Of a stretch of 45,550 bases of DNA, positions 35,304 to 45,200 are shown piece by piece. The notes under the pieces are model-generated. The model was not told where the DNA came from, ran no database searches, and saw nothing but the letters and a program-made list of their open reading frames with translations. Origin of the DNA: Pseudoalteromonas luteoviolacea H33-S. GTDB taxonomy: Bacteria > Pseudomonadota > Gammaproteobacteria > Enterobacterales > Alteromonadaceae. A program made the translations under genes and the position numbers. Positions within the stretch are counted from its first letter, which is position 1; the number at the start of each line of letters is the position of its first letter. The stretch lies in contig NZ_AUXY01000068.1 of NCBI RefSeq assembly GCF_001625695.1, forward strand, positions 1-45,550, given 5' to 3'.

Positions 35304-37019
35304 TTAGAAGTTGATGATGGTCGATACGGCTTCTTCTTCAGTGGTCTGAATCGACAGTTTAATTTGTTTGTTTTGCCAGTCGATATCAACCATACCATAG
35401 TTGCTACCCGACTTATTAATCAGATGCCTGTCGCTGGTGGTTAAGTTACTGACGTTATCACTCACAATACCCACTTGACCTGTAGGAATAGTGGCACCTG
35501 AAGGCGCACAGTTTCCCCATTCTCCAGCAATACCTTTACCATTGTCATCCACTTGGGTGTAACACCAAGGCTGGTCATGATCTTTTGTGGTACAGCCTCG
35601 GTAGGTGGTTCCGCCATAAGTAAATGGGAATTGACACGCTTGGTCATATTGGCCATTGCCTTTGGTATCCGCGTAAACAGGGAGTCTTAACGGGTTTTCA
35701 ATGTGATATGGCCAATTTTGACCAAAACCTGAAGCGGTCACTTCATAGACGGTGACAGCATCGCCGTGTTCTGCGCTTTTGGGAATTGTTTTTTGTAACA
35801 ACTCACCCCAATGCTGATCGCCGGAGAGGAAAATAACCGCTTTGGTCTTGCCTGAATTTATCGATTTTTGTACTAAACGCAGTAGTTTAGCACGCTCTGT
35901 TGGCACCTCTGCCCATGATTCGTAGCTGGTGCCCGACAGGCCTGTTTCATTCAGCTCAGCAATGGCTTGTTCGAATTGTTGTCCATCACCATATGCACAA
36001 TATTTGTCTCGACTGCGGCCTTGATAAAGCGGTGGTAAAAACTGAATACCACTGGCGATGAGCTTTATCTCAGACGGCGTATTGAGCTGTTGCTCAAGCC
36101 ATTGCCATTGCTGCTCACCTAATATGGTGGTTTTATCTCCTTCACACGTACCATAGTTAGTAAATGTCGGTGAGCGGAAATAACGGGCATCTAAAGTGAT
36201 CACATGGGTACGCTCATTTGCAGGTCCAAGCATTTTTGCTTCGTAAACACCAGCTTGACCATTTAACCTTGGATCATTTGCTGGTGCATCAAAGTGGCGA
36301 AGATATTCTTTTTGGCTGGCGACACGCTGAGGATAATGTTTACCGTCGTTATTCGCGCCGTAATCATGATCGTCCCATGTTGCCATGACAGGAATTTGAG
36401 CAGCCAAAAATTTTTGATAATCGATGTTACGTTTTTTATCATCATATTTTTGCCGCATGGTATCCATATCTGTGGTATCGGCATAAATGTTGTCACCTAA
36501 CCAAAGAAATAAATCTGGCTGATGTGAAATTAATTTAGCCAGCGCTTGAGGCATATCGCCTTTGGTTTTAAAGCACGAGCCCAGTGCAACTCTGTCTAAA
36601 CGTTTACTTGCTTGAGGATGGGTATGTGATAACAGCGGTTCATTTTCAACGGGAGCGCATGCTTCCCAACTTCCTTGTTCATCGGTATAACACCATGGCT
36701 CATCATTGTTAATGGTCGCACACCCATAAAAGCGCTCACCTTGAAATATGGAAGGTGTTAGGCATGACTTTCCAGATACTGTTTTGAATTCTGGGATGGT
36801 TTCAGTGCGAACATTGCCCCAAGTTTGCCCATCGATAGCTTGTTTTAAATAACACCACTGGCTATTACTATTATTCTTATCTGTAGTGCCTTGATAGCGA
36901 GCAAGTTGGTAGCTAAAGTTGGATTGGCACTGCTTATAAGGTACTTCAGGGGCGGCGACGGTATGTAAACTCATACTCCCTAAAAGTATGCTTGCGCATG
37001 CTAATTTAGATTGCTTCAT
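35304..37019 (-). CDS. Secreted PhoD-type phosphatase with FN2-like modules
   Basis: This 571-aa protein is a PhoD-family metallophosphoesterase. It has a Sec signal peptide (residues 1-23), then catalytic motifs LGSCF (146), WLGDNIYAD (173), WDDHDYGAN and a late LSGDQHWGE. Three segments resemble fibronectin type II/kringle-type modules: 31-70 (degenerate, lacking two Cys), 86-121 (CLTP, GCAT, PWCYT, ACAP) and 462-506 (CQFPFTYGG, GCTT, PWCYT, GNCAP). The third precedes the final strands of the catalytic domain (YGMVDIDWQNKQIKLSI). The start at 37019 is supported by AGGA and by the signal peptide; an in-frame start at 37148 is not. Substrate may be a phosphodiester or phosphomonoester. Confidence 0.85.
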   Translation of the reverse strand: MKQSKLACASILLGSMSLHTVAAPEVPYKQCQSNFSYQLARYQGTTDKNNSNSQWCYLKQAIDGQTWGNVRTETIPEFKTVSGKSCLTPSIFQGERFYGCATINNDEPWCYTDEQGSWEACAPVENEPLLSHTHPQASKRLDRVALGSCFKTKGDMPQALAKLISHQPDLFLWLGDNIYADTTDMDTMRQKYDDKKRNIDYQKFLAAQIPVMATWDDHDYGANNDGKHYPQRVASQKEYLRHFDAPANDPRLNGQAGVYEAKMLGPANERTHVITLDARYFRSPTFTNYGTCEGDKTTILGEQQWQWLEQQLNTPSEIKLIASGIQFLPPLYQGRSRDKYCAYGDGQQFEQAIAELNETGLSGTSYESWAEVPTERAKLLRLVQKSINSGKTKAVIFLSGDQHWGELLQKTIPKSAEHGDAVTVYEVTASGFGQNWPYHIENPLRLPVYADTKGNGQYDQACQFPFTYGGTTYRGCTTKDHDQPWCYTQVDDNGKGIAGEWGNCAPSGATIPTGQVGIVSDNVSNLTTSDRHLINKSGSNYGMVDIDWQNKQIKLSIQTTEEEAVSTIINF

Positions 37020-37547
37020 TGTAATTCCTAAAAAATTATTGTTCGTCCTCCCTGTTGATTTGGCCCTTAGAGATATGTAGGTGGGGTGCTTCCTGCTTGA
37101 CAAAAAGCAGTGTATTTCCCAAAAGTGAAACTGCGTTGTCAGAAACATGGCAAAATTATGTCTAAGGTCTTTTTTTAGACTTGTAAAATGCGGAAATATG
37201 TTTGTAAGGTTATGAAAATTTGAGTTTTATTATTTTATTTATAAACAATTTTTATTTTTTATTTGGTCCTTGTTTGCTTGTGTTTGTCGTCAATTTTGGG
37301 TATTTTTAGCTGGTAATTGTATTTTCCGCGTACTTTTACAAAGTTGCAAAGTAAAAGGATTTTGCAAATAAAGTTAAAACTAAAAATCACAAACTCGCTT
37401 AATTGAATAACAAGAACGTTAACTTGCCCATTGAGGACTCAGTTCAAATTGGCAAGAGGCATTTTTGCACAATTGTGTAAGTGGTTGCGGGTACGATAAG
37501 TCAAAGTTAATTTGAATTTATCGTGTTAAGAAATGAAATTTGCTAAA
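37020..37547. other. AT-rich intergenic region upstream of phosphatase
   Basis: No gene is seen in this 528-nt stretch. It holds the minus-strand promoter region of the phosphatase gene and weak inverted repeats (CTTGCC/GGCAAG at 37423-37456; ACGATAA/TTATCGT in 37490-37525). No confident operator was found. Confidence 0.4.
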
Positions 37548-37577
37548 AAAAAGCGGCGCCTTACGGTGCCGCTTTTT
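37548..37577. terminator. Bidirectional-looking intrinsic terminator
   Basis: GCGGCGCC (37553-37560) pairs with GGTGCCGC (37565-37572), one G-T pair, loop TTAC. It is flanked by A5 on the left and T5 on the right, so it can act on either strand. It lies 50 nt past the stop of the minus-strand gene at 37628-39157. Confidence 0.85.
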
Positions 37578-37627
37578 GTTTTTAAATATCAAAATCTTTA
37601 CGTGTGTTGCCTGTTCAGTACCTAGAC

Positions 37628-39157
37628 TTATTGAAAATGACGCCAGTATTTTAATGAGAAATTATCAATATTTACCTCAGCTGGTGAGCTACTAAATGAT
37701 CTGACTCTAACTAGTAAACGATATAGTGCTTTACTCTGGTCAAGCTGATATAGCTCGTTTATTTGGAAGCTGCCATTACCTAATATGCGCTCTTCACAAA
37801 ATGACGTACGTTCCCCGCCATGGTAATAAATATCCGTACACACTTGGATTGGTTTCCCATACTCAGCTTGGGTGGCATTGAGGTCTAATTGCGTGTGGAT
37901 CTGACTTGCAAACACCGCTTGGCCCCAAGGGATAAAATGTGAGTAGCTTGCTTGTCGCCATGGTGATAGAGAGAGTGCAAGGCTCTTGTTGCCATAAAGT
38001 GGTGCGTCTTGGTTAATGGCGATTGAGACGTCATCCGGGTAGCGTGTTGTGAAATCAATTTGGCCAGATTCATAATCATTCAATACCTGATGCATGGCCC
38101 CGTCAACTTTTGTCGATGCACTGTACATATCAATGTCATCGATCACAATGAGATCGTTTGATTCAATCTCAAAATATACAGATGAAATGGCTAAAGTGTC
38201 ATAGTCATCACTAAAATCGAGCACCAAAGGCACGCGTTTTGTTTCGTTTGCAGCGAGTTCAAGTGTGTTGTAGTTTGCGATGGTATTCGCAGCCCCTGAA
38301 AACGCTTTGGTGTAGTCTGCTCGACCAGAAAAATTGACTGCAAGTGATTCATTGCCAGGGTTATGTACAGTGATATATGTGGCTAGATATTCAGGTGTTG
38401 AATGGACAATAAACAGATTATTTTTTTCAAATTTCAATTTAAAACGGCCATTGTCATCTGCATTAATTTGCACCGCATTTTGACCTGATGTCGTTGGATG
38501 GTGAATGAGTGAGGGAGCACCACTGAAATGCTGATTCAACTGCGCCTGTGTAGCAGACTCAAAGTCACCCTGAATTGGGAAGTGGGTGATCACCGTACTG
38601 GTTTCACCTTGGTTTTCACCCAATATGGCTGAAATATTATCAAGGATGACGGGCATTTCTTCGAGTAGATGCATGCTCCATTGCACGGACACTTGTTTGA
38701 TTTTTTTGTCTTTTGGCAATGTGGTTTTAGCATCAAAAGAGTGAATGCTTTGCGCTTGTGGCGGGATAACATGTGCGTCAGAGCCATAGACTTGCATTTC
38801 GCTGCCATCACTAAACTCAATGGTAAATGAGGTATAGAATAAAATGTCTTGAGCAAATTGCGCATGTGCAAGCGCTGGTAGCTGCACGTCAAAGCTGACT
38901 TTGAATGGCGTCGATTGTACAAATGTTTGATTAAGCTCGAACGCTCGCTCAATTTCAAAATGACTTTGTGCGTTTACTTGCAAGCTGTATTCGCCAGATA
39001 TCGGGCTGATATTTGTCCTAGTAATCGACGTCACATCGCCATAGTTTACTTTTATATTCTCCAGAGACTGTTCAAAGTTAAGGTGGGCGACTGATTGAGC
39101 ATAAGATTGACAGCTACATATACTGACCAAAGCAAGCACTAAAGGCTTAATTTTCAT
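37628..39157 (-). CDS. Secreted three-module beta-sandwich protein, unknown
   Basis: The 509-aa product begins with a Sec signal peptide (MKIKPLVLALVSICSCQSYA); AAGGA precedes this ATG, so an in-frame start at 39187 is not used. Three consecutive modules of about 150 residues each end in a similar strand: VILDNISAIL, VIDDIDMYSA and NIDNFSLKYW. This ending is typical of carbohydrate-binding or galactose-binding-like jelly rolls (for example CBM4/9 and agarase accessory domains). No catalytic domain follows. A role in binding algal polysaccharide is a guess. It is a single-gene unit with its own terminator. Confidence 0.6.
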   Translation of the reverse strand: MKIKPLVLALVSICSCQSYAQSVAHLNFEQSLENIKVNYGDVTSITRTNISPISGEYSLQVNAQSHFEIERAFELNQTFVQSTPFKVSFDVQLPALAHAQFAQDILFYTSFTIEFSDGSEMQVYGSDAHVIPPQAQSIHSFDAKTTLPKDKKIKQVSVQWSMHLLEEMPVILDNISAILGENQGETSTVITHFPIQGDFESATQAQLNQHFSGAPSLIHHPTTSGQNAVQINADDNGRFKLKFEKNNLFIVHSTPEYLATYITVHNPGNESLAVNFSGRADYTKAFSGAANTIANYNTLELAANETKRVPLVLDFSDDYDTLAISSVYFEIESNDLIVIDDIDMYSASTKVDGAMHQVLNDYESGQIDFTTRYPDDVSIAINQDAPLYGNKSLALSLSPWRQASYSHFIPWGQAVFASQIHTQLDLNATQAEYGKPIQVCTDIYYHGGERTSFCEERILGNGSFQINELYQLDQSKALYRLLVRVRSFSSSPAEVNIDNFSLKYWRHFQ

Positions 39158-39304
39158 TTTCCTTTCCTTATTTAGTTGTAATTTCAAAGCACTTGTCGGT
39201 AGGTTAAATAAAATATTTAGTATTTATTCTAAATTTAAAATAAAAATACTGATTTAGTATTGTTTTTTTTATGGTGAGTATGTTTTTTATACAGTAAAGA
39301 GATG
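39158..39304. other. AT-rich gap between two minus-strand genes
   Basis: The stretch is very AT-rich and contains no frame of note. It should contain the promoter for the secreted protein on the minus strand. No terminator hairpin for the SRAP gene was recognised. Confidence 0.3.
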
Positions 39305-40000
39305 CTATCTATCAGGTTCTATAAAAATTTTTTCGCTAACTGGGTTATACAAACTTGGTTTATCAATTTGCTGAGCAATGAGTGTTTGTGGCAGAGAGGG
39401 TATAAGTAGGTGGGAAAATGCACTGACTTCATGATAGCGCTTATCTAACCATTTATTAAGGAGTTCAGGCTGTTGTGGCAATATCAATGGACTGGCTTTA
39501 TCGTGAAAATGTGTGAGCTTGGGGTGAGGTGGAAGAGTAATAATTGAACAAGAAAAAGTGTATTCGCCTGTCATTGGATGCAGCCACTTTTTATATAATC
39601 CAGCGAAGCACAATGCTGCATTATACGCTTGAAAGTCATGATAGTGGATTGGTTTTCCATGTCTATATTGGGTTTCACCAAACCCTTTTGCAATCACAAT
39701 GCAGCGGTGGTACCTATATGAATGGTATGCAGCGCTGCCTTTCACATTGAGCTTATCGTACCGGCTGTTAAAAGACGTATATTTTGAAGGTTTAAATCCT
39801 GTCGCCGTTTCTGATAGTAACAACCACCAAATGGCATCGCTGAGCTGACGCTGATTATTTTCTTGATATAGGATACTTATCTTATCTGTCGCCCGTTTGA
39901 AGCGTGAAAACTGTATTTTTTCTGCTGGGTTTTCAATGCCTAAATCCAATAGAATTTGGATCACAAATGGGTCGTCAGTGATATTGAGTCGGCCACACAT
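39305..40000 (-). CDS. SRAP-family protein (YedK/HMCES-like)
   Basis: The 231-aa product belongs to the SOS response-associated peptidase (SRAP) family, which protects abasic sites in single-stranded DNA by forming a covalent bond through the N-terminal cysteine. After removal of Met1, Cys2 is exposed (MCGRLN). Other active-site residues are in place: Asn78 in FNSRYDKL, Glu109 in GFGET and His166 in HDKASPLILP, matching Cys2, Asn75, Glu105 and His160 of E. coli YedK. The usual GFYEW is GFGET here, so it is a divergent branch. ATG 40000 is chosen because it makes Cys2; AGGAG lies upstream. It is divergent from the SOS-regulated imuA. Confidence 0.85.
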   Translation of the reverse strand: MCGRLNITDDPFVIQILLDLGIENPAEKIQFSRFKRATDKISILYQENNQRQLSDAIWWLLLSETATGFKPSKYTSFNSRYDKLNVKGSAAYHSYRYHRCIVIAKGFGETQYRHGKPIHYHDFQAYNAALCFAGLYKKWLHPMTGEYTFSCSIITLPPHPKLTHFHDKASPLILPQQPELLNKWLDKRYHEVSAFSHLLIPSLPQTLIAQQIDKPSLYNPVSEKIFIEPDR

Positions 40001-40097
40001 ATTCACTCCTCATCTCCACTTCACACATCAGTGACACTCACTTGAGTTTAGCGGTGAATGATAAAAAATGATCATACTTGCACTTTTAGTTATGATC

Positions 40098-40120
40098 TAT
40101 AATACTGTATATATATACAG
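40098..40120 (+). promoter_or_regulatory. LexA box and -10 element of imuA-imuB-dnaE2
   Basis: CTGTATATATATACAG (40105-40120) is a perfect CTGT-N8-ACAG LexA operator. A consensus -10 hexamer TATAAT lies at 40098-40103, so LexA would cover the start of transcription. No good -35 was found at normal spacing. The box is 13 nt before the imuA ATG and 105 nt from the divergent SRAP start, so LexA may also influence that gene. Confidence 0.9.
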
Positions 40121-40133
40121 CAAAGTGTGTGAT

Positions 40134-40823
40134 ATGGCCAATTTAATTGATTTTTTACAGCATCAGAACCTTGTTTGGCAAGGCACCGATAATGCGCCCT
40201 TGTCTCAATGCGTGAGTGAAAAGCACAGCACAGGCTATGAGGCCTTAGATAATCACCTTGATGGTGGCTTTCCTTTCCCTGGAGTAGTGGATATGCAAAG
40301 CGAAACAGGCATTGGTGAGCTGCAGTTACTATTGCCTTTTATTCGTTCGCGAACACGTTTGTGTGTGATGATAAACCCGCCCGCTAATGTGAATGCACAT
40401 GCATTGATGCATCAAAATATATCTACAGAATTAATATGGGGGGTGACCACCTCCAATCCTATTGAAGCGCTTTGGGCGGCTGAGCAATGTTTAAAAAGTG
40501 GCGTGTGCAGCAGTGTGCTGTTATGGCACCAAGAAGTACAGATCCATCAAGCAAAACGATTGTTATTGAGTGCGCAAACTGGGCAAAGCATGTGTTGCCT
40601 GTTACGTCATAGCATGGTGCAAGGTGGCGCACTGCCTGTCAGTTTGTCTATGCAGCTGGTACCTAGCTCTACAGGGTTAAATATCAAAGTAAATAAGTTA
40701 AAAGGGGGATGGGCAAAGCCTAACATGATGCTTGCATGGTCATTACTTTGGCCGCAACTTGTTAGCCATTTTGAGCCTGTGCATGGGCAGGTATTGCCGT
40801 TTAAGCACAGTGGTAGCAGGTAA
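40134..40823 (+). CDS. imuA: ImuA, SOS mutagenesis protein
   Basis: This 229-aa protein matches ImuA (RecA/SulA-like) of the LexA-regulated mutagenesis cassette: an N-terminal motif HSTGYEALDNHLDGGFPFPG and a degenerate nucleotide-binding region DMQSETGIGELQLLLPFI. ImuA and ImuB help the DnaE2 polymerase copy damaged templates. ATG 40134 is selected because it lies just after the LexA operator; an in-frame start at 40068 would run through the operator and promoter. It is followed 5 nt later by imuB. Confidence 0.85.
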   Translation: MANLIDFLQHQNLVWQGTDNAPLSQCVSEKHSTGYEALDNHLDGGFPFPGVVDMQSETGIGELQLLLPFIRSRTRLCVMINPPANVNAHALMHQNISTELIWGVTTSNPIEALWAAEQCLKSGVCSSVLLWHQEVQIHQAKRLLLSAQTGQSMCCLLRHSMVQGGALPVSLSMQLVPSSTGLNIKVNKLKGGWAKPNMMLAWSLLWPQLVSHFEPVHGQVLPFKHSGSR

Positions 40824-40828
40824 TTACG

Positions 40829-42241
40829 GTGCTTTGGCTTTATTTATATTTTCCTCAGTTACAGTTAGATGGTTTGTTAGCTCAAGATGAACAGCTCCCA
40901 CCGACCATTATTGTGTCCGGTAGTAACAATACGGTTGTGCAATTAGATGTGTCAGCTCATGAACTTGGTGTGAAGCAAGGGATGGGGCTTGGCGCCGCTT
41001 CATCAATGAGTACGTCATTAAATGTGTATGAATTTAAAGCCTGTTATGAGCAAAAGCGACTGCTAGAGCTGGCTCAGTGGTTGTATTTAGATACCGCTGA
41101 AATTCATATTTCGACGCCCTGTGGTTTACTTCTCAAAGTGTCTAACATGCTGTCTTTACATACTGATTTAGCACATTATTGGCAACTTATTAAAACCCGC
41201 CTTGAAACGCAAAATGTTCAGTATCACTACAGCTTCGGTTATTCACCACTGGCGGCTCAGTTACTCGCACAATCGGGTTTTAATCGGCTTTGTGACGACC
41301 GAGTACAACTGGCAACTGAGCTTGGTAAATTACCTATTTCGTCGCTTTCATTGAGTGAACGTCAAAAGCAACAACTTAATCGAGTTGGTATACACACAGT
41401 GCAAGCCCTCTTTGAACTCCCTTTGGTTGAACTGGGGCGGCGTTTTGATAATGAATTGGTGCAGTATATTGGCCGACTGCAAGGCAAGCTGCATCACCCG
41501 GTCGAGTTTTATCAGCCACCTGAGGTATTTGAACGAGAGGTCACCTTGTTGTATGAATTAGAAAATCTCGATTATCTGATAAAGCCTCTATTTAAATTAC
41601 TAAAACAGCTAGAAGTATTTTTAAAATTGCGCGATAAGCTGACATCATCGATCGCATTAGTATTAATACAACGAGATATAGAGCCGCTTTGTTTAACCAT
41701 CGGCTGTGCACATGGAGAGTATCGAGCACAAAAATGGCAAGAGTTATGTCAGTTGGTATTAACGCGCACGCAATTATCAGCGCCGTTACAAGCTGTGGCT
41801 TTAAAGGTGGACTCATTCTGTGAGCCTCCGGCGCACAGTGATGACTTATTTTCTGAGCGCGTTGGCACTATGACACGTGCTGACTTGCTTTCTATGCTAC
41901 AAGCAAAACTCGGCGAAGAGTCCGTATTTGGTATTCAAACTACATCTGATGCTCGCCCTGAGTACGCCACAGTTCGAAGTGAACCCGTTTTACATACAGC
42001 ATCAGTAAAGCCATCTAAGCATACCGCACCGCTGTTTAGACCCAACTTGTTGCTCAATGACATTCAACCGCTCAATGATAAGGTTGTTTTACTTCAAGGA
42101 CCTGAGCGGATCTCTACTGGCTGGTGGGATGGTGATGACATTGAACGGGATTATTTTGTTGCACAAGACATGCAATTTAGACAGCTGTGGGTGTTCAGAG
42201 ATAGGCAAAAGCGCTGGTTCATACATGGGATATTTAGCTGA
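40829..42241 (+). CDS. imuB: ImuB, Y-family polymerase-like accessory protein
   Basis: The 470-aa protein is related to Y-family DNA polymerases but starts with LWLYLYFPQLQLD where an active enzyme has catalytic acidic residues, as expected for the inactive scaffold ImuB. It retains the helix-hairpin-helix region (VQALFELPLVELGRRF) and the C-terminal signature GPERISTGWWDGDDIERDYF ending in WFIHGIFS. It bridges ImuA, DnaE2 and the beta clamp in studied species; no obvious QLPLW-type clamp motif was seen. The start is GTG. The stop overlaps dnaE2 by one base. Confidence 0.9.
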   Translation: MLWLYLYFPQLQLDGLLAQDEQLPPTIIVSGSNNTVVQLDVSAHELGVKQGMGLGAASSMSTSLNVYEFKACYEQKRLLELAQWLYLDTAEIHISTPCGLLLKVSNMLSLHTDLAHYWQLIKTRLETQNVQYHYSFGYSPLAAQLLAQSGFNRLCDDRVQLATELGKLPISSLSLSERQKQQLNRVGIHTVQALFELPLVELGRRFDNELVQYIGRLQGKLHHPVEFYQPPEVFEREVTLLYELENLDYLIKPLFKLLKQLEVFLKLRDKLTSSIALVLIQRDIEPLCLTIGCAHGEYRAQKWQELCQLVLTRTQLSAPLQAVALKVDSFCEPPAHSDDLFSERVGTMTRADLLSMLQAKLGEESVFGIQTTSDARPEYATVRSEPVLHTASVKPSKHTAPLFRPNLLLNDIQPLNDKVVLLQGPERISTGWWDGDDIERDYFVAQDMQFRQLWVFRDRQKRWFIHGIFS

Positions 42242-45200
42242 TGCAATACTCAGAGCTTTTTTGCCAGAGCAACTTTTCTTTTTTGGAGGGAGCCTCTCAC
42301 CCTGAAGAGCTTGTCAAGCAAGCGCATTTTCTAAGATATTCAGCGTTGGCGATCACCGATGAATGTTCATTAGCGGGTGTCGTTCGAGCACATACCTTAA
42401 TTAAAAACACTGAGCTTAATTTAAAGTTAATTGTGGGTAGTGTGCTGCGTTTTGAGTCGCTCAGGGTCGTATTGCTTTGTCCAAGTAAAGTCGCTTACAG
42501 CGAGTTATGCCGAGTGATTAGCAATGCCAGACGCCGAGCGAGCAAAGGAGAATATCAACTTGAAAAGTGGGATTTATTGTCATTAAAACACTGCTTTATT
42601 TTGTGGTTGCCGACAGGTAATAAAGCAGATGAGGAGTGGGGAAAATTACTTACTCGCCATCACCAAAAACGCACTTGGATTGGTGTTCAAAGAGAGCTAA
42701 GCAATCTTGAAAAACGATATACCCAGCACTGCGAAATGCTCTCTGAGCAGTTTGATTTGCCTGTGTGTGCGGTGGGGGCTGTGCTCATGCATGTTGCAAA
42801 AAGAAAGCCACTACAAGATGTTTTAAGAGCTATCAAAGCAAATCAAAGTGTTGAAAAAAGCAAAGCAGAGTTATTGGTTAATTGTGAGCGCGCGATGCGT
42901 GCAAAAGACAAAATCGCGAAGTTATTTAAGCCGCAATGGCTGGCTGAAACCAACAAAATAGCCCAGCTATGTGAGTTCAGTCTGGATGAATTACGGTATC
43001 AGTATCCGAGCGAGTTAGTACCAAAAGGCCAATCGGCGATGGATTATCTGCGTGAGTTGGTTGAACAGGGGGTTAAGCGCCGGTTTGCAACAGGGGTGCC
43101 AAAAGACATTGCCCTGACCATAGAAAAAGAATTGGATTTAATAGAAGAGCTCGATTATCCGTACTTTTTTTTGACGATTTATGACATTGTGATGTTTGCT
43201 AAAGCACAGGGTATTTTATATCAAGGGCGAGGATCTGCGGCGAATTCAGTCGTGTGTTATTGCTTGGAGATCACAGCGGTTGACCCTCGGCAAGTGGCAG
43301 TTCTTTTTGAGCGTTTTATTAGTCGAGAGCGAAATGAGCCGCCGGACATTGATGTTGATTTTGAACATCAAAGGCGCGAAGAAGTGATTCAATATATTTA
43401 TCAAAAATATGGTCGAAAACGAGCCGCATTGGCTGCGACAGTGATCACTTATCGCTTTAAAAGCGCAGTGCGCGATGTGGGCAAAGCGCTGGGAATAAGC
43501 GAGTCGCAACTGACATATTTTATTAAAAATGTTAATCGCCGTGACCGAGGGCTGAATTGGCAGGCGCAAATTGTTGAATTGGGGCTTGAGCCAGACTCGT
43601 TAAAAGGTGCGCAGTTTATTGAGCTGGTCAATGAAATAATGGGATTTCCAAGACATCTATCCCAGCATGTGGGTGGCTTTGTGATTTCTGCAGGTCCTTT
43701 GCATGATCTGGTTCCGATTGAAAATGCATCTATGCCTGAGCGTACTGTGATCCAATGGGATAAAGACGATTTAGAAAGCCTCGCCCTGCTAAAAGTGGAC
43801 GTATTGGCACTGGGTATGCTCAGCGCGATTAGAAAAACATTTGAGTTAGTTAAAAAACACACCGAGCAATGTTTGAGTATTGCAAAACTGACTCGGTTAC
43901 AAGATGACCCCAAAGTCTATGAGATGATACAAAAAGCAGACACTGTGGGGGTATTTCAAATTGAATCTCGTGCGCAGATGAGCATGCTCCCGAGGTTAAG
44001 GCCTCGTTGTTATTATGATTTGGTCGTACAAATTGCCATTGTGCGACCAGGTCCAATTCAAGGTGATATGGTGCACCCTTATTTAAAGCGTCGTCGTGGT
44101 GAAGAGAAAATCTCTTACCCATCTAAGGCGGTTAAAGCTGTTTTGGAACGGACTTTGGGAGTGCCTATTTTTCAAGAGCAAGTGATCAAGCTAGCTATGG
44201 TGGCAGCTGGATTTACAGGGGGAGAAGCTGACCAGTTAAGGCGGGCAATGGCGTCTTGGAAAAAAACCGGTGAGCTGATGCAGTTTAAAGATAAGTTACT
44301 GACAGGTATGACTGAGCGAGGCTATGAGTATCAGTTTGCGGAGCGTATTTTTGAGCAGATCTGTGGATTTGGAGAATATGGTTTCCCTGAAAGTCATTCT
44401 GCCTCTTTTGCTGTGCTGGCGTATGCGTCTTCTTGGCTTAAATATTATTATCCGGCCATGTTTTATACCTCTTTACTCAACAGTTTGCCGATGGGGTTTT
44501 ATAGCGCGTCGCAGCTGCTTCAGGATGCAAAGCGTCACCACGTCACAATTCTTCCGGTTTGCGTGAATCAATCAAGTTATGACCATACGGTTTGCCAGTT
44601 TGAAGGGCAATGGGCGATTCAATTAGGGCTTAGAATAGTGAAAGGGCTGAATCAAACAATGGCAATCTTGATAGTGGATGAACGTCCTAAACAGGGTTTT
44701 ACCAGTATCCAGAGCTTGTGTGAGTTAGGGGTAGATAAAGGCACATTTGAGCGTCTTGCATCGGCCAATGCGTTAAAACAGTTTAGCGATAATAGATATC
44801 AAGCTCGATGGCAGTTGATGAACCAAGAAGCGACACTGCCGCTCTTTAGTGACCTGCCATTGCTGCAAACCTCGCAGATTCAAACGCCAAGCGCATTTGA
44901 GGATTTATTGGAAGATCAGACATCAACTGGGGTTAGCTTGAATAAACACCCTATCACTTTACTGGATGAGCAAGGCAAACTGAGTGCGTTTACGCGCATG
45001 AATGCGCTTTGTAAAAAACAGCATAAAAGCTTGGTCACTGTAATAGGCGTTGTCACAGGCAAGCAGTCTCCTGGAACCGCAGCGGGCGTGACTTTTTTTA
45101 CTCTTGAAGATGATACGGGAAATATTAATGTTGTGGTATGGGCTGGCACTGCGCGGGCTCAAAAGCAGGCTTATTTGGGAGCAAAGTTATTAGAAGTTAA

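Noticed and set aside
37136..37153. Possible Pho box upstream of the PhoD-type gene (minus strand TTGCCAT-N4-CTGACAA)
   Set aside because: Each half matches the consensus at only 5 of 7 positions and no -10 element lies at the expected distance.
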